Assembly (NCBI GenBank): GCA_025890175.1
Contig: JANPYM010000007.1
Span: 357,561-421,560, forward strand
Source of the DNA: Ciborinia camelliae
Lineage: Eukaryota > Ascomycota > Leotiomycetes > Helotiales > Sclerotiniaceae
Direction: 5' to 3'
DNA length: 64,000 bases
Part shown: in pieces, positions 48,469 through 61,622 of the stretch
How the letters are laid out: each line of letters opens with the position of its first letter
Position numbering within the stretch: position 1 is the first letter of the stretch
Position numbers and translations under genes: made by a program
Notes under the pieces: generated by a model
Told to the model about the DNA's origin: nothing
Seen by the model: only the letters and a program-made list of their open reading frames with translations
Database searches by the model: none

Positions 48469-50810
48469 AGGATGGGGAGAGGAGAAGAGAGGAGAGGAGA
48501 GGAGAAGAGAGGAGGGTGAGGGTGAAGAAAAGAAAAATTATTGCATTGTCTGGCGTAGGGGTATGGAATATGGAATATGGGATTTGCGATCTGCAAAATG
48601 GAAAATGGAGAATGGAAAATGGGATTTGGGATTTGAGATTTGGGACTTGGGATTTGAGATTTCGAATCTGGGATTTCGAATCTGGGATTTCGAATCTGGG
48701 ATTTCGAAAATGGGATCTGGGATTTTCCGGATGGAGCTATGGATGTATGGAGCTATGGACATGTGGATATATAAGAGGGTGAGGGTGGTATGAGTATGAT
48801 GTACTCGTCATATGTACTCGTCATATGTATGTGCGTATATGTGCGTATCTGTGTGTGTACCTATAATACCCCCCCTTTTTGGCGTTGGCGTTGGTCTTCG
48901 CTTAGATATGAGGATGGGGATTGGGGTGGGGTATATGGGGTGGCGAATATGCGGATGGGAGGAGGTTGGGGGGCGTTGGGATGGGGATGGGATAGGGATG
49001 GGAAGGAATGGGAAGGAGGTTGGGGGGCGTTGTTAGATTAGATGGCTAGATTATGTTGAATGTTGAGTGTTGAGTGTTAAATGTTGTTAAATGAATATAA
49101 ATGGCATTTATATATATTGTGTATATATTTGATGTATTTAATGTATTTGATGTAAGAACATGTGAATACCTTTTATACATTCATCGTATGGGGTATATGC
49201 TACGGATACGGAATTAGCGTCCATGGAATCTCCGATTCCAAAGAACTTAGCTCGATACACAATAATATAATCGTTAATAGTATTTAAATCTCGGGTTTTT
49301 TATGGATCCGAAAATCTGTGGCGAATTCTTGGTTTTCCATGATGACATAAAAATCATAACGTCCACCGGCCAGCCTTCAGTTGATGAATACGAATACATA
49401 AAAAATCATATCGATGCTTCCCAACGAAGAAAGAAGGTTGGTGCCAGGAGTACAACTTGAGGTAATTAGGCAGGTAATTAGACGATAAACTACCTAACAA
49501 ATGAAGTTGAAAAGAGCTTCCCGTATTATTTTTGTCATGCAAACATACAAATCATATCATGAAATATATATGAGTAATACAAGACCATATGTTTTGATAT
49601 TTCTTTCCCTCCCCTCCTTTCGACGTACAAGTACCTAATCCGAACATCAGTACTATAGCTTCAACATTCAAACCAGAATCTGAACCCATAAGTTTTAGTT
49701 CTTCATCAAATTGCTCCCACAACCGGGCGGTCTTCACCATGTATTTCTTCAACATGAATTGCGGGGCCTGTAATGGTGTGTATCTCTTGTTATGCAAGAA
49801 CTCCAAGCGTTTAATTAAGTAACAAGCACTTCTTACATATTTGAAGTTTGAGAATAGGTTAAGGTTATTTCAAACTCAAGGTCTCTTGGAGAATCATTCG
49901 CTTTACCTTATAAAACAGAAGACAGAGCGGCCCGTTCTATCGATAGGAGGTTAGCGGGCACCAAATGGGTCTCAATTAAGGCCCGAGTAGCAGAGAACAT
50001 TGACAGCACCCGTAGTTCCTAGACTTTAACGAGGTTCGGGGAATCCTGCGAATCGTTCATGATACCATGCTGCCTTCTCTGTAGAATCCGAACAAAACTA
50101 CTTTAGATCACTTGACACCACTTGACATCAGTTGACATCACTTGATGTACCAGTCTCATTAATCACAGCCTACTAACCTCATAAACCCAAAAACCTACCT
50201 ATTTAGCTCTCTAACCGTGACAGATACCATGAAATCCATTAAGTCTAAATCCAAATCAAAGTCCTTCAATATAAATAAACATACACCTAAACCTAAGCCT
50301 AAGCCTTCAAGTTTCCCTCTGAGTCCCGAAACCGCAACTTAACTTACAAGAAGATTGGCTCGTTCAACTAAGGTAACAAGTAGCAAGTTCAAATTCAAGT
50401 TTTTCTTCCAGCATTCTCTTCCAGCTTCCAGCATATGGATAACTTAGATCGAAGTAAGACGTCTAATGTGTGTAATGACTTGGATTCCTCCTATACAATA
50501 ACTTTATTGCTTCAAACAAAGAACCGAGAATGAGAAACAAAGAACTGAGAAACAAATAACAAAGAAACCCATCTCAAACAAAAGAAAAAAAATACAATGT
50601 ACAAACACTCGCGATACAGCCCAAAACACACCACATAACAATTCCCGAACAATATCACTCGATGTCCATATAATTTCCTTCAAGTTCCACCCTGGGTTTT
50701 TTTCACCAACACCAACTCATTAACAAACTAACTAACAGACTAACAAACTATCACATCCATCCATAGATCCTGTAGATAAAGATAAGTTACTTATAACTGA
50801 TACCACCAAA
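48469..50810. other. Intergenic region with minisatellite and small basic frame
   Basis: It holds GGAGA-rich DNA right after the stop codon and a degenerate minisatellite at 48590-48730 built on gggatttgggatttgagatt/cgaatctgggatttcgaatc. At 50105-50150 lie repeated cacttgacatca words. A short plus-strand frame at 50229-50342 (37 codons, MKSIKSKSKSKSF start) may be an upstream frame of the gene at 50811. A minus-strand frame at 49552-49806 could be an old fragment; it is not called. Confidence 0.5.
48590..48730. repeat. Degenerate GGGATTTGGGATTTGAGATT-type minisatellite
   Basis: About 140 bp of units near 8-15 bp, alternating gggattt, gagattt and cgaatctgggattt. Frames in it on both strands are repeat products. 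Confidence 0.85.
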
Positions 50811-51603
50811 ATGTCCAAATTCTACGAGATTCTCTCGGTTCGCTCATCAAGCGAATCCCTCACCGAAGAACCGCTCATATGTTTCAACACCGATTGCAAC
50901 TATCCATATGGGAAAATCTGCGGGGACTGCATGAGGGAATTAGAGGTTCGAGCCGGTCGTGCCGGTAAAGCAAACGCAAGATCCCATTCCGAGGCAGCAG
51001 GCAAGGTGGAAGTTCCACCCCCACAAGTGAAATCGGACGTGGCATCCGTTCGCAACCGGAGTCACGATATCGAGACGAGAATTGCTGATATTATGGAGGA
51101 TTTGCAGGCTATTTTCCCGTTTGTTCCGGTGACGACTCCCGAGACGGCTTCTGCAAAGCCCGAGGAGAAAGTAAAGGAAAAGGAACCAGAAAAGGAAAGT
51201 AAACCAAGCAAGCTAACCCATCAAAACCTCCACCTTCACACTTTCTCTCCCTCTCCCCTCGCACTCCCCAACCCCTCCTCCCAACCCTCCCATCCTAACC
51301 CAAGCCATCCCTACGCCCCCCCACCCCCTCAGTCTCCACAACTGGCTCACCGAGATCCTGCATCGTACCTGCGACGACGACGGAGTCCTAGCCGAACCTC
51401 TATTCACCGGCGGTGCCGATGAAGAAGATCGGATGGAGAATTGTCCGTTTTGTGGAGGGTCGATGGATCTTCAAGGTGCGTATAGGGATTTGCATTTGAT
51501 GCAGTGCGGGTATGCGCATGAGGAGGTGGGGAGGTTGGAGAGGGCCAAGATTGCGTGGAGGAGGGAGAAGGCGATGGCGTCGCTAAATGCAAGTGCTAGA
51601 TGA
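50811..51603 (+). CDS. Cys-rich protein with two zinc-finger-like motifs, function unknown
   Basis: Two exons, 50811-51198 and 51305-51603, are joined by a 106-nt intron (donor GTAAAC, branch-like CTAAC, acceptor CAAG) in phase, giving 228 residues. An N-terminal Cys cluster (ICFNTDC, then ICGDC) could bind zinc. A middle helix follows (SHDIETRIADIMEDLQAIF), then a Pro/Glu/Lys-rich linker. The C-terminal motif is CPFCGG followed by H and C within 20 residues (C2HC layout), then a basic helix. The exon 2 frame is open back to the acceptor. No known family is recognised. A read-through of the intron would give a 203-codon frame ending at 51422, which would lose the C-terminal finger. Confidence 0.6.
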
Positions 51604-54600
51604 AAGAGCGGTATGAGGTAGGTTGGGGAGTTGGAGGGAAGGAATGAGAGAGGATGATGCATAGAAAGGTAGTTAGACTAGATTGTTAGATCCCCCGTAT
51701 TCATCCATTTCGATTCTGAAATCTGATTAGAAATTTGATTAGGAATTAAAATTTCCTTTTTTATTTTCTCAAATAAAAATCCTTAAAAAATTATTAAAAA
51801 TTACTAAAAAAAATAAAGTAGCACATGTATGTACATGACCGTGATTTACCAAAGTGAAATCCAAAAAGTTAGTAAAAAATGAAATAAATAAATACACAAA
51901 ACGTGACTGAACGCGAGGTGACCCCTTAAAAATCAAACAAAATTTCAAGTTTCATGCCATGACAGCCCGTGAATTAAGCTCAGGTCACTCCACTCTCAAG
52001 AGTAGGTTTCCCATACCTAGTAGGCCCAGGTACAGTAGAATTCGATGCGGCTTTATAAAGTTACGGAGTATCCGAGTCCGAGTCGTTGGTTTCTTCATCC
52101 CCCACAAACAAGTACTAGCGTTTCCCCACGAGTGTTTCCACTAGGTTGTAACTGGAACTGGAACTGGAAGTGGAAGTTTAGTCAAACGGGTCAAACCTAG
52201 CTAATTAACTAACTAACTACTGTAGACTAGCTAACTAACTAACTAACTAATAACAAATACCTAAATAATATAAGCATAAGGGCTACTGAATATGCCAAGC
52301 AGTCAAATTTAGAATGCCATTGCCGTTCGACACTAGCCAATCTCCCGAGTCCCTAACTGTAGTCTGTAGGTAGTCAGGTACCCGACGGCGAATAACCTTT
52401 TAGTAATAGGACCAGGTAGTCAGGAATGGAACGGGGATACCTAACTTTAAATATCTAGGTACCTAGATTAAAGACGATTTTTCTTTGACTTTGATAATAA
52501 TTTTGTAAATAAGAAGGGAAATAAATCATTTAAGTTATAATATTAAAGGGACGAAGAAAAGATAGAGATAGGAGAAGAGAGAAGATAAATACCTATACGG
52601 ATTAGAATAGAATAATGATTGCTTGGATACGGTATGTAGGTAGGTATATCTTAAAGCTCGAGGCTGGAGTTTCTACTTATACTTATAACTTATATTTACT
52701 TAATAAATCTGTCTAACTTATAAACTGTGAAGAAAATAAATCTGCCAATTAACTCCATTTCATTTCCATAGGAAATCTGTGAAAGAAAATGCACAAATAC
52801 ATACATATTGAAGCGAGCATCTCAGCACCTTGATGAGATTATGTACTCAGTTGATGAATGTAAGTACTGTACCACTAGGTACCTATCTAAGGAACGTGAA
52901 GGTTAGATAGGGTAGTACAGTACCTATACAACCATACAATTTTGATCTGCAACTTTTATTACTTACCTATCACCACCAAATCTCCAAGAAACAACTCGTA
53001 CAAACAAACTAACAAAACAAGTGCCGACCGAGTGACCGAGTACGCACGTCGAATCTCTAGAATCTATTCTGAATATGGAATCTGAATACCTACTAGGTAG
53101 GTAGTGAGTGTTAAGTTGTCGAGGAGCCAGCCAGCGAGCCAGCGAGCCCTTAATTTATTAGTTATACACGTTATAGTGAGTTATACGCAGACCGTCCGTC
53201 CGATGGCGTCTTCTGAATACTTAAACCTCATTTTTATTTTATTTTACCTTATTTTATCTATTAACCTATCTAGCTACCTACCTACCAAACCTACCAACCA
53301 TAACGATCATAAGATTCATAAGATTCATAAGATTCGCAAGATTCAAATTCTATCATGTGATGTGATATGATGTGAAGTGATGTGATATGATATGATCACA
53401 TCTAAATTCCGATTGTTCTTATACCTACTTACCTACTTACCTACCTACCTACCTACCTACAATCCTACAAACAGAATCCATCTAGATAAGTCAGTTCAGT
53501 CAATTCAGTTCAGTCAGTCATCTGAGTTCGAGTTCGAGTCAGCGTCAGTCAGCAATGCCTACCTACCTACCTACTCACTTATATAATAATTATATCATTG
53601 GGGTTTCTTGTGACCCGGCAGGAATACAATAATTACCTACCTTATGTAAGATTGTTTTCTTGTATTTGTTATTTATTATTCTATTGATTATGATTATGAT
53701 GTTGATTATGATTATGATTATAATAAGAGTGGTCCTTAAAAAACTAATATATAAATCAAGCAATTGGATTCTATCTACCTAATAAATGATGATGAGATAT
53801 CTAGGTATCTAGATAGGTAGATAATTGGAATCATGAGGTCCTCCCTCTATTTAGTATTCATACAGGATGAGATATACTTTCATACTTTCATATAAACTAT
53901 ATTCATTATGAATAACCTTGGAATATCTCAAGCTAAATACCTACCTAGCCTTAGATAAATAAGCATGTGAAACCCCTACCTACCTACCAACCATCAGATA
54001 GATACAAGAAACCACAAACCATGTATCACTGCACCGAAATAGAGTGCATCGATATTTATTTACCTTGAGAGGTAGGTAGGTAGGTAGGTGATAGAACAAG
54101 GTACTATTATTGCTGGAGGAGAGGTGAGATATCCTGTATCTCCTCCACAATCGATTTCTGGAAAGGAGTGCAGGGCCCATCTGCGGGGCCAGTCTGCGAC
54201 TGTGTGTCCGTGGTTGATTGACACGTACGAGGTAACTCGAGTTTCTAGTTTTTGTTACACGGATTTAGAGATGAGAGATCGTGTTGATGAGTTGGGGAGA
54301 GAGTGGGTAAGATAATAATAAGAGAGTAAGAGGGTAGGTAAGAGGGTAAGAAAGAAAGAAAGAAAGAAAGAAAGCCTTATCAGCTAGGTAGGTAAGGATA
54401 GCAAATGGACATTCCCTAGTTTGGAACGATGGACCAATGATTTTCATTCAACGAAACGAGGCTGCATCTTTGCTTATTCTGAGGATGGGGATGGGAAGGA
54501 TGGATGATCAAATATCATGGAGCGAGTTAAAAAAGTCCGGTTGAAGTGATCGAGTGGTGATTTGATATCCAGTGTTTGTTAACCAACGGACAGCCTAGGT

Positions 54601-55503
54601 ATCGGTTGATGTCGCACTATCGGTAGGATCTGTGGCTGAGTTGTGGCGGGCGTATATTAGTTGTTACGTCCAGGGCTTCTTAAGATTTGACTCATTCGTT
54701 TCTGTACCCCTCAATTAATGAATGCACTCTGCTTGATTCATCTATGGATGAGGTAGTAGGTTGTAGGTAGCAGGCAAGCAGGTAGGCAGGCAGGCAGTTG
54801 TAGTGCACAGCGAGTACAATATATAATATGTGTAGGCGGCAGACTGCAGCAGCAATAGATAGTTTTTGGAGATGGATTCAAAATTTAGTATGATTGGTCT
54901 TCATGACCGATAGACTTCACAAAGGGATGGATGTTGTATCAACTGACCATATACAGTATTTTCCATCGATTAGGTATTGATAACCTCTCGGTAGGCAGGC
55001 TTTCATTGAATGTTATCATTCAATCGGAAGGGATCAAAAACATAGCCGGTGACTCGGTCAACCGATGAAAGGTGTCTGATATTGCAGTATATCCTACCTG
55101 GCTGGGTAGCTAGGTAGATAGATAGGTAGGCAGTTTGAAGGCCCCTTTTGTACCTTAGAATTGAATCATCGATCCTTGATGGAAAGATAATCATCCTTGA
55201 CGATACATACATCCACATAGCACTGTACATACATGATACATGATACATGTACCAATATGCAATGACCGCAGTTTGATTTGATATGGTGTATGGATGAAAT
55301 AAATAAATATTGGAAGGCTGTAAATACGATGCCTCCATCAGTGGCATCCATCTACCTAACCTAGGTACTTTACCTGCTAGGCAATAATGATGAATCATGG
55401 ATGGTAACGATATGCAGACTGTAAATGCCCAGGTGCGGAGATGTTTGCATTAATTGTCCAATGACTCAACGGGTTAATATATTTATTTATATTTTATACA
55501 TTA

Positions 55504-55932
55504 ATCGTTGGCGGTGAATAGTGATTTTATATGTTTTTTTGTTTTTTTCATTTTTCCGCCAACCCCTTACGGGGTTGGTACGGGCAAGATGTCGCGACTA
55601 GCAAGATGTTGCGGTTTTGAAATAGCTATAACTTTTGATATATATAATTTATTGAAAATCTAATTATATCAAATAAAAATTTAACTTCGAATTAATAATA
55701 TTATCAAAATTTAAATATTTCAAATATTATTTTGATAAAATAATTGTTGTTTAAAGTTTATGATTTTGAATATATTTTTGAACTTTTTAAATTAAAATAT
55801 AAGCGAATTTTTGACCCGCGACATCTTGCTAGTCGCGACATCTTGCCTGTACCAACCCCGTAGGGGTTGGCGGAAAAATAAGAAAAATAAAAAATTCGAA
55901 TTTCAATAAAATCATTATTCACCGCCAACGAT
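55504..55932. mobile_element. Foldback MITE with ~120-bp inverted arms and TA flanks
   Basis: The left arm (55504-~55622) and right arm (~55812-55932) are reverse complements: each starts from the outside with ATCGTTGGCGGTGAATA and runs inward through CCGCCAACCCC...GGGGTTGG and GCAAGATGTCGCGACTAGC. The centre is about 190 bp of AT-rich DNA. TA dinucleotides flank both ends (55502-55503 and 55933-55934), matching the target duplication of Tc1/mariner-like MITEs. No transposase is encoded. Confidence 0.7.
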
Positions 55933-57060
55933 TAATACCGTTAAGATTAATGAGGGATACTTTATTAAGGACCAACCGATTGATGATTGGTTTAAGTGAA
56001 TGGATGGAACACCACTAAGGAAATCGAATCAAACATCAGGTGGAGGGAGGTCGTGAAAGGTTTCAATTTCTTATCGGTTAGCCGATAATTCGTTATCGGA
56101 GGAAGGCACTAGGACCAGTCCATACCTTCCAAGGTTGTTGTTGTAACGGCCCAGTACTGAATGCAGCATTTCTTTGGTCTTGATGCTTTGCTTTGCTTCA
56201 CTTTACTTTGCTTTGGTGCCGTCCGTACGTGCGTGCGTGCATGCTTGCTTCATTAAATTGTTTCTGTCACCTTGATTATGTTACTACCTGTTACTACCTA
56301 GTACATACCTTCATAGGTGGTAATAGAGCACCACTAATCAAACTTCACTTCATACAAACTTCCCAAAGGTCGAGATCCCTTTCCTTTACCTCCACTATTT
56401 CATTTCATCTTCATTGTTCATACATACATTGAATGAATATACCCATCCATACCTACCTACCTACCTACGTATAGGTAGATGGGACCAGATTCTCATGATA
56501 TTTGAGATAATATATCTTCATTTTTTCCTACATTATCTCATACCTTTATCTGTATCTACTCGTGCTCATATTGATTATCCATTCACTTCGAATATTAAAT
56601 CTTAATTATTCAACCACCTGGGCCGTTTATTATCATTATCTAGACCTCAATCACGAGGCTCAATTTTTATACCATAGTGTAATTTTATCACCCAGGAATA
56701 ATAAATTCAATCCAATACCGGTACCCACCACCCACCACCCACCACTTACCTGCATGACTCTGATCCTGATCGCCATCTGAGCTTCAACCTCGTTGTACCA
56801 CCATAACTTTAACTTTGAAGACTAAAGAGTACACAAATTCTCAAACCTAGTTCTCCCATTCAAACAATTCTCACGCAATCCAATCCCATAATTTCATCAA
56901 TCAAATCAAGACTCGAAGGTCGTTTTATATTCACCCATTTAACGAAAGATATATCTCGAACTCCATTCATTGTCTAACTCTTAACCGCCTTACTGAAAGC
57001 CTATCCGTAAAGATGCCCGTTGCTTAAGTTCCATCCGTACCCACTTCAAGCACTTCCCCC

Positions 57061-57100
<40 letters not shown>
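57061..57100 (+). repeat. (CAA)n microsatellite in the Atg13 leader
   Basis: Thirteen or so CAA units lie about 300 bases before the Atg13 start. Several upstream ATGs follow or surround it (57012 with a 4-codon frame, 57213 with a 16-codon frame, and a longer one overlapping the true start), so leader control of translation is possible. Confidence 0.7.
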
Positions 57101-57393
57101 CCTTTTCCCCTACCTTGAAGGTTAGGTACCAATACGGACTTGCACAATCCTGAACCACCTATACTCAGAGATAAAACTCTAGAACCCTCGAAAGACGCAC
57201 TGCTTGAACTACGATGGATGCCCAAGTTATGTGGTATCTCGGAACCGCTTTATCTACTATCTAGAAATACGATTGTTGATGCGTGAGACCTGGGTGCGAG
57301 CATTATCTTTCTGCAAACACCAGCGCATCTTGCATCTGCTTCTGAGACGACAACTTGCTACGATTCAACATCTACGTCAGCAATCATCATATA

Positions 57394-60380
57394 ATGCATC
57401 AGCATCCTCGAAGATCACCTATAACGGCCTCACCAGCCTCATCACCGCGAACCAACCCAACTCGAACAAATAACCCCAGAGAAGAAAGTCGAACTGGTTA
57501 TTCGAGAACAACATCCGATATGCCACATTATCAAGAGATAGATGATGCTAGTGAAGATAGTGGAGTCATGGCTGCTACTGGCCCAAGTCGAGAAGCGGTC
57601 AAGAAACTGGATCAAATCCTCCAAGTGAGTGATGCTCAATCATGATTCATCCTCGAGCTGCATATGAGACAAAACTAACATGGAATCTCTTTCTAGAATT
57701 TTCACACCAAAGCTGCGATCATCATAATAGGATCAAGAGTAGGACTTCCTGTAGTCTTCACCAAAGAAGGGCCCAAGAAAGTCAATAAATGGGTATGCTC
57801 TTACTATCATTCTGTCCGCTGGATGCTACCATAACTAACTGTTCACTTCGATAGTTTCAAATTGAAACCGATGATACCGATGCATATCGAGAGGATCTCA
57901 ACAAATGGCGGATGTGCGGCGGCTTCCAGAATCGACCACCCCCATTGATAATAGAAACATATCTCGATACCTCCCACTTATCGAGCAGCCAAAGATTGGT
58001 TATCGTGGACGATCTGGGAAAGCGATGGGATGCTTTGGATGCTTTAAGTAATTCTAGTGGTTCGAGTGATGGACGTAGCGAAGTCATACTAGAACGTTGG
58101 AGAATTGAGCTCAGAGACATTCCCGGGGAGCAGCCCTACGATTTTGGGTCTACACTACCCACTGTCTACAAAAAGTGCATTGTCTTCTTTCGCTCTTTAT
58201 ATTCAACAGCCAAACTTGTGCCGGCCTGGAGATTCAAAAAGAACCTGGGAAAGAATGGATCGCCAACAAATGCATTGATTATTAATTGCCGTATTGCAAC
58301 CGGTGATAGTCAACCACGTCCAGTCGATGGTTTAAAGCAACCTATATTTGATCATAATGGCCCAGTTACCTCTACTTACGTTCTTGGAACAACTGACACT
58401 CCAGCTGGTCAGATCTTTGCCGAAGTAACATATCGAAATGATTGTAACTTTCGTGTTGATGATTCGGAATCTCTTCTCAGCTCGAGGTTCATGGGTGCAG
58501 ACGAACATTTCTTCATCCCCTCCTTGGCCGCTAGAGGTGATTTAAGTCGACGACGATCAACCAAGCAACCCGAAATTGGCTCACTTCCAGCACACAAGCA
58601 GCTTGCGGATGATTCTGGTCCAGTTCAAACATATGGAAGTTTATCAACATTCCATGGAAATGCTCCACCAAGAGGATCAAGCCCAATATCCGCATTGAGG
58701 GCTCAGAGACCTATGGGATCAGATACGAGCTCTCCACCTGCAGGATCTCTACCACTCTCACGACCATTACTCATTTCTACTTCTAAGGGCCCTTTAAAGT
58801 CTATCGAAGGTATCACGATGGCGAGAAAACCATCGTTGTCGTTTCAACCATTTAAGGCTGGCTCCTTATCTTCTTCACCAAGCCGTGTTGCTTATGCTGG
58901 TGAAACTACATCTGCATCTCCCGGTTCTCAACCGAGAGCATCAGGAATTAGTGCCCTGGCACAAGCGAGAAATCGTTCTTCTCTTACTGCTGGAATGCCG
59001 GCTTCCTTGAGAGGTGGCCCCGTGGCCTCAGATAATGTCGTTCCCACATCTGTCTCGAGTTCACCCAAACCCGCTCCAATCAGTCGATACAGCAGCAGCT
59101 TTACACATCGTCGTGGAAGGTCTTCGTTTGGAGGTGCTAGCAAATTGGTAGATGATGATCAAGTTAGCAGTGGCAAGCAGAGTCTCTCATCTTCCGTACA
59201 GCCAGGCTCTGGTATTCTTGCAGAGGCTGGAACCGGAGGGAGTTCTGGATCTCTGCAAACCGATGATGACAACATATCTGATTTTTTGAAACTTTTGGAT
59301 AGTAAGAAAACGTTGCAAAGCTTTGAGCCTTCTGGAGAAGCGTCGAGGAAAAGAGCCACTGCACAGTTATCTAAGTTTCAATCAATGCGGGAGTCTCATA
59401 ATGCTTTGACGGACTCTATGGCTTCCTCAACTATGCTGCAACGATCTTCAAGCTCTTCGAGCCGACAATTATCTAGCGTACCTCCTATGGTTGCTGCCAC
59501 CTCGGTCTCGGCATCATCCTCCCCTGGCAAACCTATATCTCCACACACCCCTCATACGCCAGCCATACCTTCACGATTAAGTGCAAATTCGATCGCTGAG
59601 TACGACCAACCACGAAGGATCAGTCGAAGAAGTAGGACTACAGAGGCAAGGATAGAAGATGTTGAAGGTAATAATGATCAATCAACTGATGCTGGAACAA
59701 ACGCCATCGACATTCCTACCTCGCCCAGACCTTATTATCCTCATGTTCGAAGGTCCAGTTCCGTCGCTCAGCAACATAGATCACTGGCAATTGAGGATGA
59801 TTTGGGAGATCTTCCATTTGGAGTACATAGAAGCATTAGCTTAGGAGCCGATGATCGAGAGCCCCCAAGTCTAAGTGCCCTCTTAAATATCGGGCAACCC
59901 TCGGATGATGTAGCATCGCCAACTTCACAATCCCCATCCCAACTTCAACCTGCTCCTCGCATTTCCGAGGGCTCGGCTGCCATGTCTCGCCAAGCATCAT
60001 CCTCTTTGGAGGCTCATGACTCGGAAGTCCCACAGCTCTCTCGGTTCAGTGGTTCGGGTTCTGCAAACTCACCATATCGACCACGTCTCGGTAAAACTGG
60101 TGGGCGTGGAGTTACTCCACCCCAGACAGGTTCCTTTTCTAGTCTTTTAGTAGATAGAGGAAGTGGAAGTGGCAGTGAAAGAGCTGGCGGGGGAAGATAT
60201 AGTTTCAGTAGAGGTATGGGACCTTATGAACCAGATGATGAGCCACTCCTCTTTGACATGAGTGAGATTGGCAGAGACCTCTCCCGAAGAAGCATCGACG
60301 AACCTAGAGGAGGATACGAAGCAAGTAGGGGAGGTGATTCTGGGTCAAGCAGTCGCAGGGGTAGCCGATGGGGCAGGTAA
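57394..60380 (+). CDS. ATG13: Autophagy protein Atg13
   Basis: Three exons, 57394-57624, 57697-57792 and 57855-60380, have in-phase introns and give 950 residues. A short disordered N-terminus precedes a HORMA domain from residue ~65 (DQILQNFHTKAAIIIIGSRV, then WFQIETDDTDAYREDLNKW and VYKKCIVFFRSLY). The long remainder is Ser/Pro-rich and disordered, as expected for the part that binds Atg1 and Atg17. Atg13 is the phospho-regulated scaffold of the Atg1 kinase complex that starts autophagosome formation under starvation; TOR keeps it phosphorylated in rich medium. The start at 57394 follows short upstream frames, and the exon frames close well. Confidence 0.93.
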
Positions 60381-61622
60381 TATATTCCAAGATACGAAAC
60401 GAAAGCTGAGACGGGATACAATTGATGCATTACACGTCATTTACGATTATAAGATATGTTGTATAATCTGGGGTTACATAGCAGAATGCGCGTGGATTTT
60501 ATTTTTATAGCCATCGGACGGCGTCTCGGCTTGAACCTTTGACCACGATTTTCTTTTACAGATTGATTCTCCCTGGGGCGGTACATTGAGTGGGAAAGGC
60601 TCGGGTTTCCTTTTTGCGGGGGCGCATCTCATCTCATCTCATCTTGTATTTATTCATCCTGATACTGATCACTGATGCTTTGGGGGAAGAAGGGAGAAGA
60701 GGGAGGATCGGTCATAAATTGAATGGGGGTGGGGTGGGAAGGGGTAGTTTTCGTTGGGTTGGTTGGATTTGATTGATACCTTGGTGTTTTCTTTTTTTTT
60801 TGTTTTTTTGAGGTTTTTAAGAGTGGATGGATGGATGGATGGATGGATAGGGCTAGCTATAGGTAGCTAGTTATCATAGTTACGGGACTGAAATTAGGAA
60901 ATGGATTGAGAGGGGAAGGGAGGAGAGGAGAGGAGAGGGGAATGTAGGTAGTGTAGGTAGTGTGTGGAGGGGAATTAAATGAAATGAATATATTACATAT
61001 ATATATCTATTGGTTGATTGATTGGTTGATTGGTTGATTGATTGATTGATTGATTGATACCTAGTTAGGTAGGTAGGTACCTTATCTAGGTAGTAGGTAG
61101 GTATGTTATATTATGTGATGAAGAAATTGGAAGGTTAGAAGGTTGGAAGATGAAAGCTCTATGATAAGATTTATTTATTTATCTTATTTAAATAATTTAT
61201 TAATATTAGTCGCTTTTGAAAATAAAATAAATTAAATATGTAGGTATTGTATTTTTATTGTTATATTGAAGAGAAGAGAGAGAGGGGAGAGAGGGAAGAG
61301 GGAAGAGAGAGGGGGGAAAGAGGGGGGAAGATGGTGGAAATGGAAAAGATGGGAATATAATGGAAGTATATATATGTATGTGTGTATATACCTACCTAGG
61401 CATCATAATGTATATATATATATTTTTTTAATTTTTTTTTTAAAAATTTAAAAATTTATCTAAGAATCCATGGATGGATTCACTCAATTCACTTAATTTA
61501 TTAAATTAAATAGATAGCTTAATCTAAGGTTTTATTCCTCAGTTTCCCCAGCTTGGCGGATGCGGATAGGATGCGGATGGGACGGGGACGGGCGGGTATA
61601 GTGGGTGGGGTGGGATGGGATG
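60381..61622. other. Intergenic region with GATT, ATGG and GAGAGG microsatellites
   Basis: It holds a (GGAT)n run at 60825-60850, a (GATT)n run at about 61010-61060, and purine-rich GAGAGG/GAAGAG DNA at 61265-61330. No gene is supported. Confidence 0.7.

Larger units (their letters stand above)
51604..57393. other. 5.8-kb gene-poor region rich in TACC/GGTA microsatellites
   Basis: No gene is supported. TACCTACC or GGTAGGTA runs occur near 52440, 53080-53100, 53425-53460, 54070-54090, 55100-55130 and 56450-56475. A (GAAA)n run lies near 54349-54375. The foldback element at 55504-55932 is the main feature. Near the right end is the Atg13 leader with a (CAA)n run at 57061-57100 and short upstream frames. 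Confidence 0.7.

Noticed and set aside
48516..48793. Repetitive frames after the ataxin-10-like gene
   Set aside because: Translation of the gggattt/cgaatc minisatellite in both strands.
49552..49806. 84-codon minus-strand frame with protein-like composition
   Set aside because: The first ATG lies well inside it and no homologous motif is seen; at best an old fragment.
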